Positions 28,274-34,579 of a DNA stretch of 39,934 bases are shown here, piece by piece; position 1 is the first letter of the stretch; each line of letters opens with the position of its first letter. This stretch comes from a virus, in IMG/VR virus record IMGVR_UViG_3300045912_000487, positions 1-39,934 of that record. One strand, given 5' to 3'. The position numbers and the translations under genes are program-made. The notes beneath the pieces are model-generated. The model saw nothing but the letters and a program-made list of their open reading frames with translations. It did not search any database and was not told where the DNA came from.

Positions 28274-29367
28274 TTGTACCCCAGGTGGAAGATGACCTCG
28301 TTCGCCGCGACCGCCCCGGTGTCCGAGTCGGCGGCGCCCGTGGTGATCGCCGAGGCGATGCCAGTGCCGAAGGCGAAGCCGTGCGCGTCGGAGAGGATGC
28401 GGCCGGCGCCGGCCGTGTTGCCCGGGATCATCAGCGTCATCACCGGGGTGCTCGTGCCGACCGTCGGCGCCGTGGCGAGGTTGTAGAGCTTGAGGTAGCG
28501 GGGCGCGGCGTTCGTGTTGGTGGCGTCGATGACGTACACCTGGCCCGCCGAGGCCTTCACGGACTGTGCGTTGGTCGAGGCGTCCGAGATGCGCCGGTGG
28601 ATCAGGAGGCCGCCGGAGGTGACGGGCGCAAGGTTCGCCGCGACCGTGCCGTCCACCGTGAGCGAGCCGCCGTTGTCGGTGACCGGCCACGGGCCCGTGC
28701 CCGCGTTGGCGGTGACCGTGCCATCCACGGTGAGCGACCCGGCCCCGTCGTCCACGCTGAGCGTCCCGCCGTTGTCGTCGACCGAGAGCACCCCGGTGGA
28801 GTCCGAGGCGACGGTCACCCGCAGCGCCCCGGCCTCGACCCCGCCGCCCGTTACCGCGAGCGCCGCGTTGTCGACGGTGAGGCTTCCGCCGTTGTCGTCG
28901 ACGCTGAGGCTCCCGCCTGCGTCGGAGACCGGCTGGGTGGTGGTGCCGGTCGGATCGGTGCGGACGGGGGCCGAGGGGGTGCCGCCGGCCACCGGGCCGC
29001 CCGAGGCCGGGAGCGCGAGGCCGAGCATGGTGGTGCTGACGGTCCCCGCGCCGGTGTCGTAGTCGGCGCTGGCCGCCCCCGAGACGCCGACCGTTCCGTC
29101 GACGGTGAGGCTCCCGCCGCCGTCGGTGACCGAGACGGTGCCGTCGACGGTCAGCGACCCCCCGCCGTCCTGGACGGTGACCGTGCCGTCGACCGTGAGC
29201 GAGCCGCCCGCGTCGCCGACCGGCAGCGGATCGGTGGTGGAGGTGTCGACGGCCGACCCGTCCACGCCGTGCACCACCTTGACCCGCTGGTGGTGCACCC
29301 CGGCGATGTCGTCGGTCGCCCAGGTGGCCCCACCCGCGCCCGGATCCGAGGTGACGTTGTCGGCCAA
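28270..29367 (-). CDS. Repeat-rich fibre-like virion protein
   Basis: 365 residues from TTG 29367. Residues 50-250 hold a roughly 12-residue unit, GGSLTVDGTV(x)2, repeated about eight times, with variants GGSLSVDDN and GGTLSVDD. It would build a beta-roll or shaft. Residues 255-365 are a compact beta domain (RYLKLYNLATAPTVGTSTPV, SDAHGFAFGTGIASAITTGA) that ends in VIFHLGYK, resembling small head or tail decoration domains. The DNA is correspondingly repetitive. Likely a fibre or decoration protein; the number of units may vary between relatives. Confidence 0.75.
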   Translation of the reverse strand: MADNVTSDPGAGGATWATDDIAGVHHQRVKVVHGVDGSAVDTSTTDPLPVGDAGGSLTVDGTVTVQDGGGSLTVDGTVSVTDGGGSLTVDGTVGVSGAASADYDTGAGTVSTTMLGLALPASGGPVAGGTPSAPVRTDPTGTTTQPVSDAGGSLSVDDNGGSLTVDNAALAVTGGGVEAGALRVTVASDSTGVLSVDDNGGTLSVDDGAGSLTVDGTVTANAGTGPWPVTDNGGSLTVDGTVAANLAPVTSGGLLIHRRISDASTNAQSVKASAGQVYVIDATNTNAAPRYLKLYNLATAPTVGTSTPVMTLMIPGNTAGAGRILSDAHGFAFGTGIASAITTGAADSDTGAVAANEVIFHLGYK

Positions 29368-29472
29368 CTACTTGACCCCCCCGGGGCGGCGCACGCCGCG
29401 GCGTGACCATCCCGGCGCAGGGGGAGCCGGTGTGCCGCCGGCGCCCTCGAAGAAGAAGAACACGAGCATCAT
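29368..29472 (-). CDS. 34-residue micro-ORF with phenylalanine run
   Basis: ATG 29472 (double ATG). The stop TAG 29368-29370 directly abuts the TTG of the repeat protein. The peptide is MMLVFFFFEGAGGTPAPPAP then GWSRRGVRRPGGVK: a short hydrophobic head, a Pro/Gly middle and a basic tail. Abutting stop and start suggest translational coupling. A G-rich stretch upstream is the only ribosome-site candidate. It may be a leader that delivers ribosomes to the TTG. Confidence 0.5.
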   Translation of the reverse strand: MMLVFFFFEGAGGTPAPPAPGWSRRGVRRPGGVK

Positions 29473-29541
29473 GGCCGCGCCCCCCGGAGCCGGGCGCCCC
29501 GGCTCGTGGTGCGACCGGGGCGCCCTGGGCTCATCGGTCGA

Positions 29542-29904
29542 TCAGCCCTTCTCGTAGACCGCCAGGACCCCGATCCCCGTGATCGCGGAGAGGTTGGTCG
29601 TGGCGGCGGGCTCGGCGCCGATGTTGCCGACCGTGCCGTCGGCCAGGTCGTGCGCCTTGATCTTCGGCGTCGCGGTGCTCCCGTCCCAGGTCAGGTGCCA
29701 GCCCCCGGCGATCGTCGGGCTCAGGAAGAGGCCCTTGAGCGTCCCCGCGTCGGTGGGGAGCCCGGCGACCGTGTCGCCGCCGGTGGCGTAGGACGAGGAC
29801 ATCGAGATCGTGCCCACGAAGATGCGGCGGCGCTTGCCGCCCCGGCTGACCGCCGGAAGCTCTGAGGCCTCGGTGAACTGGGCCGTGTTGGTGACCGTTC
29901 CCAT
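29542..29904 (-). CDS. Small beta virion protein, paralogue A
   Basis: 120 residues from ATG 29904 with a TAGGAGG site. It shares with the next upstream gene the blocks SYATGGDT, LKGLFL, WDGSTATPKIKA and TNLSAITGIGVLAVY, so the two are tandem paralogues. The fold looks like a small beta sandwich. Position just downstream of the capsid genes suggests a head decoration or neck protein. A 69-base gap without features (29473-29541) follows. Confidence 0.75.
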   Translation of the reverse strand: MGTVTNTAQFTEASELPAVSRGGKRRRIFVGTISMSSSYATGGDTVAGLPTDAGTLKGLFLSPTIAGGWHLTWDGSTATPKIKAHDLADGTVGNIGAEPAATTNLSAITGIGVLAVYEKG

Positions 29905-29914
29905 CTCGACCCTC

Positions 29915-30259
29915 CTAGGCCGCGTAGACGAGCAGCGCCCGGAGGGTCACTGCCGACAGGTTGGTGGTGGCGCCGACCTCGGTGTTCCCGGCCGTGTACG
30001 CCTTGATCTTGGGAGCCGTGGCGCTCCCGTCCCAGTCGTAGAACCGGGTGCCGTCCTGGCGGGTCATGAGCAGCACGCCCTTCAGCTCCTTGCCCCGCAC
30101 GTCCGAGGTCGGGAGCGTCAGGGTGTCCCCGCCGGTGGCGTAGCTGTTCGACATCGTGAAGCTCACCGGGACGATGAGCGCGTGGATGCCGCCCAGGAAC
30201 TGCGGGCTCGACTTCGACCCGCCGCCGCCGATGAGGGCAGGGGTTCCGGTGGCGCCCAT
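29915..30259 (-). CDS. Small beta virion protein, paralogue B
   Basis: 114 residues from ATG 30259 (TGATG overlap). Conserved with paralogue A: SNSYATGGDT, ELKGVLL, YDWDGSATAPKIKAY, TNLSAVTLRALLVY. A glycine-rich start (GGGGSKSS) replaces A's charged start, and A has extra residues before its TNLSA block. The pair arose by duplication. A and B may form alternating parts of one surface structure. Confidence 0.75.
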   Translation of the reverse strand: MGATGTPALIGGGGSKSSPQFLGGIHALIVPVSFTMSNSYATGGDTLTLPTSDVRGKELKGVLLMTRQDGTRFYDWDGSATAPKIKAYTAGNTEVGATTNLSAVTLRALLVYAA

Positions 30260-30822
30260 CAGAGGTCACCCCCCTGCCCCTCGGGGATCGGGGCCGAGAC
30301 CGGCGCGGCCGCCGGGGGCGGCTCCTCCGGCTCTGGGGCGCTGTCGCCCAGCATCGCCTCGGTGATGGCCCGCACGACCATCTTGCGACGGCGGTGGGCC
30401 ATCTCGTAGCGCCACGCCTGCTCCAGGTCGATCACGCCGGCGGCGATCCACTCGCCGATCTGGCGCACCCCGGCCTCGTCCCAGCCCTGGCGCGGGGCGG
30501 TGTTGAGCGGCTGAGTCGCGGCGGACATCGCGCCCTCGACGATCCGCGGGCCCATGCCCTGGGGCGGGATGGCTCGGAAGTCGTCTTCCAGGCCGATGTG
30601 CCCCAGCCGCCAGGCGTTCGAGGCCTTGATGTCATCGAGCCAGTCGGCGGGGGCGCTCGCGCGGTGGTTCTCGAACCGGAGCATCTTGCCGGTGCCCGGC
30701 ACGCGGTACTTGCCGTGCCGGGCGTCGACGATCTCCTCCGGGGGCTCCAGCCGGACCCGGTGCCGCTCGTAGCGGCTCATGAGCCGGATCGTGGGCGCCT
30801 CGGTCATGGTCGTTGCCGTCAC
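30259..30822 (-). CDS. Head-region hypothetical protein (187 aa)
   Basis: GTG 30822 overlaps the HNH stop (GTGA). The sequence has a conserved-looking centre: PEEIVDARHGKYRVPGTGKM, LRFENHRASAPADWLDDIKA, SNAWRLGHIGLEDDFRAIPP. A helical part (EWIAAGVIDLEQAWRYEMAH) and a Pro/Ala-rich acidic tail follow. Lying after the capsid gene, it may be a head-completion or neck protein. No family was recognised. Confidence 0.7.
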   Translation of the reverse strand: MTATTMTEAPTIRLMSRYERHRVRLEPPEEIVDARHGKYRVPGTGKMLRFENHRASAPADWLDDIKASNAWRLGHIGLEDDFRAIPPQGMGPRIVEGAMSAATQPLNTAPRQGWDEAGVRQIGEWIAAGVIDLEQAWRYEMAHRRRKMVVRAITEAMLGDSAPEPEEPPPAAAPVSAPIPEGQGGDL

Positions 30823-31325
30823 TGCGGCATCACCTCCTCGATCTCGATCCCGTCCGCCCAGAAGCGCTCGCGGGTTCGGATGCGATGGCAGTTCGAGCAG
30901 ACGACCTCGCACTTGGCGATCTCGCGCTGAAGCGTCGAGAGGGCCGCGCCGCGCGCCATCAGGATCGACACCGCGGATTCCTTCTCCCCGGTGACGTGGT
31001 CGAAGTCCATGCAGACCGGATCGAAGCGCTGGCCACAGTCGGCGCAGGGCGTCTCGGCCTTGATCGCGTACACGTACTCGCGCGCCTTGCGCCTCCCGGT
31101 CTCCCGGTGGCGCTCCTTGGCGGCGCGGTAATCCTCGGGATTCTCCTCGCGCCAGCGGCGCATGCGGTCCCGCACTCGCTGGCGCTCCCCCTCTGGGTCG
31201 AGCGTGCGCCGCTTGGCCGCGTACTCCTTGGACTTGCGACGCTTGCGCTCGCGGTACTCGGGGTCGGCGTACCGACGCTTGTGATACTCGCGCTGATACG
31301 CCTTCTGAGTCTCATTGAGGGCCAT
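30819..31325 (-). CDS. Basic HNH-type endonuclease inside head cluster
   Basis: 168 residues. The N-terminal 90 are extremely basic helix (KRRYADPEYRERKRRKSKEY, RQRVRDRMRRWREENPEDYR), probably wrapping DNA. The C-terminal nuclease-like part has CADCG, DFDHVTG, then CSNCHRIRT, the Cys-flanked DH...H metal site of HNH enzymes. It interrupts the structural genes between capsid and head-region genes, two bases from the capsid stop, and so looks like a free-standing homing endonuclease. ATG 31325. Confidence 0.85.
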   Translation of the reverse strand: MALNETQKAYQREYHKRRYADPEYRERKRRKSKEYAAKRRTLDPEGERQRVRDRMRRWREENPEDYRAAKERHRETGRRKAREYVYAIKAETPCADCGQRFDPVCMDFDHVTGEKESAVSILMARGAALSTLQREIAKCEVVCSNCHRIRTRERFWADGIEIEEVMPQ

Positions 31326-31327
31326 GG

Positions 31328-32479
31328 CTAGAAGCTGACGCCGTAGCCCTTGGCGTGAACTTTGTCCAGGGAGAACTGGAAGGTCGCCTCGGTGATGAAC
31401 TCGTCCTTGGTGCCGTCCTCGCTGTTGTCCTGGATGTTCTGCCGGAGCTTGGTGCCCCGGCCGCGCAGGGGCCGGTACTTCATCCCGTCGGGGTCGACGA
31501 TGTAGAAGTAGCCCTCGTAGCCGAGCTCCAGGAGCGGGTGGTCGACGACCTCAAGGCGCGCCGACCCGGCGATGTAGGTGGAGATGTCCATCCCGTAGGT
31601 CGCCGAGGCCTTCTCGTTGACCTGGAGCTTCGCCAGCCCCCACGAGTTGATCGTGTTGATGACGTTGCTGGAGGCCAGGAGGATCTTCCGCGTGCGGCCC
31701 GGGCGGACCGAGTAGCGGAAGGCGTCCGAGACGATGTCGATGAACTCGGACTCGGTCATCGTCCCGGCGAGGTCGGTCACGTTGGTCGTGATCGTCTCGT
31801 CGAGGCCGCCGGCCGAGCGGATCGGCTTGGCCCCGGTGGAGGTGTCCTCCTTCTTGCGGCCGTGCAGCGCGATCTCCTCCCAGCGCCGGGCGTGCTCCTC
31901 GCCCACCTTGCGCTGCTGGTAGCGCCGCTCAGAGCCGTGGTAGTGCTTGACCGCCTCGTTGGTGCCGGTGATGTGGACCGTGTGCTTCACGATCTGGGTG
32001 AAGTTGGTCCGCTCGACCTTCACCGTGTGGCGCGCCTCGGGGGCGACGTCGCCCTCCATCTCTGCCGTCGAGAGGTTCAGGAGGTAGGCGTTGTCGGCCG
32101 CGGCGGCGGCAGTGCCGGCCCACGCGCGGGTGACCGTCAGATCGTTGCCCGCGACGGCGGTGACGCGGATGACCTCGTCGGTCGTGACGATCTTGACCAG
32201 GTCGCCGGCCCGGAAGTACGAGCCGTTGTCGACCGTGATCGTGGTCTGGACGTTCGTGATCGCGCCGTTGAGCTGATCCCAGTAGGGCATCGGCTCGTCC
32301 TCCATCCAACGGACCGTGGTCGCGTCGGCGGGGTCGGCGCCCATCCGCTTGGTGATGATCTTCATCATCGGGGCGCCCGGCGGGTCGTACTGCATGACCT
32401 CGGTGCCCATGTCGATGACGAGCTGGGCGGCGAGAACCTCGTTTGTGGCGAGGTTTCCGCTTCGGATCGTGGGTGGCAT
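31328..32479 (-). CDS. Major capsid protein, DUF5309 (SU10-like) family
   Basis: 383 residues, in the usual size range. Recognisable family blocks: IVKHTVHITGTNEAVKHYHG, YQQRKVGEEHARRWEEIALH, then TGAKPIRSAGGLDETITTNV, IVSDAFRYSVRPGRTRKILL and the C-terminal EATFQFSLDKVHAKGYGVSF. These match the HK97-fold capsid family known from SU10 and related podoviruses. Scaffold and portal genes lie upstream as expected. ATG 32479 has an ideal GGAGG. A 208-base leader precedes it, the longest gap in the late block. Confidence 0.88.
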   Translation of the reverse strand: MPPTIRSGNLATNEVLAAQLVIDMGTEVMQYDPPGAPMMKIITKRMGADPADATTVRWMEDEPMPYWDQLNGAITNVQTTITVDNGSYFRAGDLVKIVTTDEVIRVTAVAGNDLTVTRAWAGTAAAAADNAYLLNLSTAEMEGDVAPEARHTVKVERTNFTQIVKHTVHITGTNEAVKHYHGSERRYQQRKVGEEHARRWEEIALHGRKKEDTSTGAKPIRSAGGLDETITTNVTDLAGTMTESEFIDIVSDAFRYSVRPGRTRKILLASSNVINTINSWGLAKLQVNEKASATYGMDISTYIAGSARLEVVDHPLLELGYEGYFYIVDPDGMKYRPLRGRGTKLRQNIQDNSEDGTKDEFITEATFQFSLDKVHAKGYGVSF

Positions 32480-32512
32480 CGGGACCTCCGTAACGAACGT
32501 GGACTACCGCTC

Positions 32513-32568
32513 GCTTCGGCCTTGTCCCTGTCGCCGGCCCCACCGCGGGAGGCGCTTCGGCTTGTCCC
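32513..32568. repeat. Direct repeat pair in capsid leader
   Basis: GCTTCGGCCTTGTCCC at 32513-32528 and GCTTCGGCTTGTCCC at 32554-32568 on the + strand, differing by one base, 41 bp apart. Unlike the 20-bp repeat they occur only here. They could mark a regulator site or an old duplication. Confidence 0.55.
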
Positions 32569-32634
32569 GGGGCCGCGCAGCCGGAGGGCTGTCGGCGTGC
32601 TACTCGATTGCCTTGTCGGGGCGGACCCCGAGGG

Positions 32635-32691
32635 CTACCGCGGAGCGTAGCCGATGCTTGACGTTTTCGGCAAGCCAGAGGGCGCGGTCAC
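32635..32691 (-). CDS. 18-residue mini-ORF in capsid leader
   Basis: GTG 32691 overlaps the stop of the 122-residue gene (GTGA), and the frame ends at TAG 32635-32637. It reads [18 protein letters not shown], with the 20-bp repeat as LPKTSS. The geometry is that of a coupled gene, but the length makes translation uncertain. It could be a leader peptide. Confidence 0.35.
   Translation of the reverse strand: MTAPSGLPKTSSIGYAPR
32656..32675 (-). repeat. 20-bp repeat, copy 2 (capsid leader)
   Basis: Exact copy of GCTTGACGTTTTCGGCAAGC on the + strand, about 180 bases upstream of the major capsid start. On the minus strand TTGCCG is followed 18 bases on by TACGCT, a possible promoter. The other two copies lack an equivalent -10. 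Confidence 0.9.
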
Positions 32692-33056
32692 CCGCCGGGG
32701 CGCCGTAGCAGCCGGTTCTCCGCTTGCAGCCGCTCCACCTCGGCCACGAGGGCGGGAACGTCAGACATCACCAGCGCGTACATCGCGCCCTCGTTGTCCG
32801 GCCACGCCGCGAGCCGGGCCTTTATGGGCCCAAGGTCGAGGTCGGGAATCGGCGGCGCGGGTACGCGCCGAGCCGGCTTGAGCAGGACGTAGCCCCGCCC
32901 CGGCGGGCAGTTGCGGTCGCGGACCACCCGGACCCAGTTGACCGACAGCTTCTCGCTGATCATCTCGATCTGTTTGTCCGACGAGGACTGGTGGACGACC
33001 AATACCGGGTAGTGCGCCGGGTTGCCCGGGTCGAAGGGTGCGTCGAGGTCGGGCAC
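32688..33056 (-). CDS. Head-region hypothetical protein (122 aa)
   Basis: GTG 33056 lies in a TAGTG overlap with the scaffold stop. An N-terminal alpha/beta segment (YPVLVVHQSSSDKQIEMISE, NWVRVVRDRNCPPGRGYVLL) is followed by a Pro linker and a C-terminal coiled helix (ALVAEVERLQAENRLLRRPG). It could be a late-expressed scaffold helper. No family was recognised. Confidence 0.65.
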   Translation of the reverse strand: MPDLDAPFDPGNPAHYPVLVVHQSSSDKQIEMISEKLSVNWVRVVRDRNCPPGRGYVLLKPARRVPAPPIPDLDLGPIKARLAAWPDNEGAMYALVMSDVPALVAEVERLQAENRLLRRPGG

Positions 33057-33856
33057 TACAGCCCGTCGTCGGGCCGCTGGTACGCCTGGGCCAGCTCCTT
33101 GCGGATCGCCTCCGAGGCGGCGACGGCCTGCTGCTGGCCGCGCGAGCCGGCGTCGAGCGTCTCGGCGCCTTCTGCCCGGCGGCGCTCGGCGGCCTCCTTG
33201 ACCTGGCGGCGCGACTTCACCAGGCCGTAGGCGGCCCACATGCCCTCCGGGTCGCCGTACTTGGCGGGCTGGCGCTCAATGAGCTGGAGCACCTCGTCCG
33301 ACAGCTCGTTGAAGTCCGGGTAGGCGGCGGCGATCTCGGCGGCCGTGCGCTCCAGGGTGGCGGCGGTCTGGTGCTGGACGACCGGCTCCATCGCCTGGCC
33401 GAGCTGCTCCTGGAGGATCTGCTGGTTGGCCTGGAGGCCAGCCACGAAGGCGTGCTGGAGCATCTGGGCGGCGCTGATCTCCCCGTTCTCGTAGGCCGCG
33501 GCAACCGCGGCGATGCCGAACGGGTCCTCATCGCCCTGCCCGCCCCCGTCGTAGGGGGTGATCTGCCCCGACTCGACCGCGTGGCGGATCTCGGCCAGCT
33601 CGCGCTCCATGTCGGCGCGGGCCTGCTGCTCGGCCCGTAGCGCCCGCTCGGCCTCGCGCTGGCTCTTGATGAGCCCGGACGGGTCCTTGTCCCACCCCCG
33701 GGAGGCGACGTACTTGATCGTCTCCTCGTCAGCGCCCGTCAGCCACTCAGGGGCGGTGCTCTCCTCGGACTCGCGCTCAGTCGCGCCGGAGGGCGAGAGC
33801 CCGTCGTCCCCGCCCTCGCCGGCCGCGGCGATTTCGTCACGAACGTCGGTGCTCAT
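33056..33856 (-). CDS. Scaffolding protein
   Basis: 266 residues, very acidic and helical, with few aromatics. Disordered acidic start (GEGGDDGLSPSGATERESEE), central coiled helix (REAERALRAEQQARADMERE), a second helical region (LQANQQILQEQLGQAMEPVV) and a basic C-terminal helix (RRQVKEAAERRRAEGAETLD) that would bind the capsid protein. Composition, size and place between portal and capsid are those of a scaffold that guides procapsid assembly. ATG 33856 (ATGA overlap). Confidence 0.82.
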   Translation of the reverse strand: MSTDVRDEIAAAGEGGDDGLSPSGATERESEESTAPEWLTGADEETIKYVASRGWDKDPSGLIKSQREAERALRAEQQARADMERELAEIRHAVESGQITPYDGGGQGDEDPFGIAAVAAAYENGEISAAQMLQHAFVAGLQANQQILQEQLGQAMEPVVQHQTAATLERTAAEIAAAYPDFNELSDEVLQLIERQPAKYGDPEGMWAAYGLVKSRRQVKEAAERRRAEGAETLDAGSRGQQQAVAASEAIRKELAQAYQRPDDGL

Positions 33857-34092
33857 GCGTCCTCCTCACGCTGCGCGCGCAGCATCTCGATCTGCTGGTG
33901 GGGCCAGGCGAGCATCCCCTCGACCGTGGCGCACTCGGCCGTCGCCTGGAGGTAGCGCTCGTGGTCGAGGTCGCCGGCCATGACCTCCCGGACCCGCGAG
34001 TCGTTGCGCTCGCGCATCTCGGCCGCAAGAAGCGCCCACCCCTCGGTGCCGACGAGGTGCTCCAAGGCGTCGATCTGGTCGCGGATGTTCAC
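33853..34092 (-). CDS. Small head-region protein (79 aa)
   Basis: ATG 34092 overlaps the preceding stop (ATGA), and the gene couples into the scaffold. The 79 residues are helical and acidic (DQIDALEHLVGTEGWALLAA, ERYLQATAECATVEGMLAWP) with a coiled end. It resembles small proteins between portal and scaffold in many phages, sometimes minor scaffolds. Function unknown. Confidence 0.7.
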   Translation of the reverse strand: MNIRDQIDALEHLVGTEGWALLAAEMRERNDSRVREVMAGDLDHERYLQATAECATVEGMLAWPHQQIEMLRAQREEDA

Positions 34093-34271
34093 TCGGTGCC
34101 GCCCATCCTGACCGGGTGGAGCAGCCCCCGCATGAACTTCTGCATGGTCTCCTGGTCGCGGAAGTGCAACTGCACGCGGGTTCCGTCCGGCGTCGAGGTG
34201 ATCTGGGCGGCCTGAACATCGTGGTCCTGGCCCGCGGGGAACTCGACCATCACTCCAAGTGGCCCTGTCAC
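34089..34271 (-). CDS. Small head-region protein (60 aa)
   Basis: GTG 34271 overlaps the upstream stop (GTGA). The 60 residues begin VTGPLGVMVEFPAGQDHDVQ, with a strand-turn-strand (AQITSTPDGTRVQLHFRDQE) and a terminal helix (TMQKFMRGLLHPVR). It is probably a small beta domain. No family was recognised. Confidence 0.65.
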   Translation of the reverse strand: MTGPLGVMVEFPAGQDHDVQAAQITSTPDGTRVQLHFRDQETMQKFMRGLLHPVRMGGTE

Positions 34272-34570
34272 TTCGCGAAGGTCTCCAGGACTCGCGTGTT
34301 CGCCGTGCCGGACTGGTCGGCCGTGTCGGCGATCGCGTACCAGGCCTCGCCGACCGACTGGTCCCCGACGGAGTAGTAGATCGGCGGCATGGCCTCGCCG
34401 TTCGGGACCTTGAACCCGGTCGCGGTCGTGACCCCCGAGGGCCCCACGTAGATCGGGTTCGGCCCGTTGTTGAACACGAGCATGATGCGCCGCTGCGGGT
34501 CGGCCGGGGCGATGAGGGTCGCGGCCGTGTTCAGGACGTCCACGTCGCGGGCGGTGATGCGTGAGGCCAT
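34268..34570 (-). CDS. Small beta-sandwich head protein (100 aa)
   Basis: ATG 34570. The sequence is beta-rich: QRRIMLVFNNGPNPIYVGPS, GVTTATGFKVPNGEAMPPIY, EAWYAIADTADQSGTANTRV. It resembles the small sandwich proteins that decorate phage heads or form fibre bases. It sits directly downstream of the portal gene with a 9-base gap. A stabilising head protein is the best guess. Confidence 0.7.
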   Translation of the reverse strand: MASRITARDVDVLNTAATLIAPADPQRRIMLVFNNGPNPIYVGPSGVTTATGFKVPNGEAMPPIYYSVGDQSVGEAWYAIADTADQSGTANTRVLETFAK

Positions 34571-34579
34571 CGGGTCTCC

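Larger units (their letters stand above)
32480..32687 (-). promoter_or_regulatory. Capsid-gene leader with repeats
   Basis: The only gap over 200 bases in the late block. It holds the 20-bp repeat copy 2, a possible -10 TACGCT placed 18 bases after TTGCCG of that repeat, an 18-residue GTG mini-ORF (32635-32691), and two direct copies of GGGACAAG(G)CCGAAGC (minus strand; + strand 32513-32528 and 32554-32568). A Shine-Dalgarno ends it. It may boost capsid expression over neighbouring genes. Confidence 0.5.

Noticed and set aside
26871-28295. A 474-codon + strand frame
   Set aside because: It lies antisense to the spike and neighbouring genes; low-complexity composition, no ribosome site, and the minus strand carries clear protein signatures.
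28600-29230. Regular repeats as a possible CRISPR array
   Set aside because: The repeats are in-frame codons of a GGSLTVDGTV protein unit, with no unique spacers of constant length.
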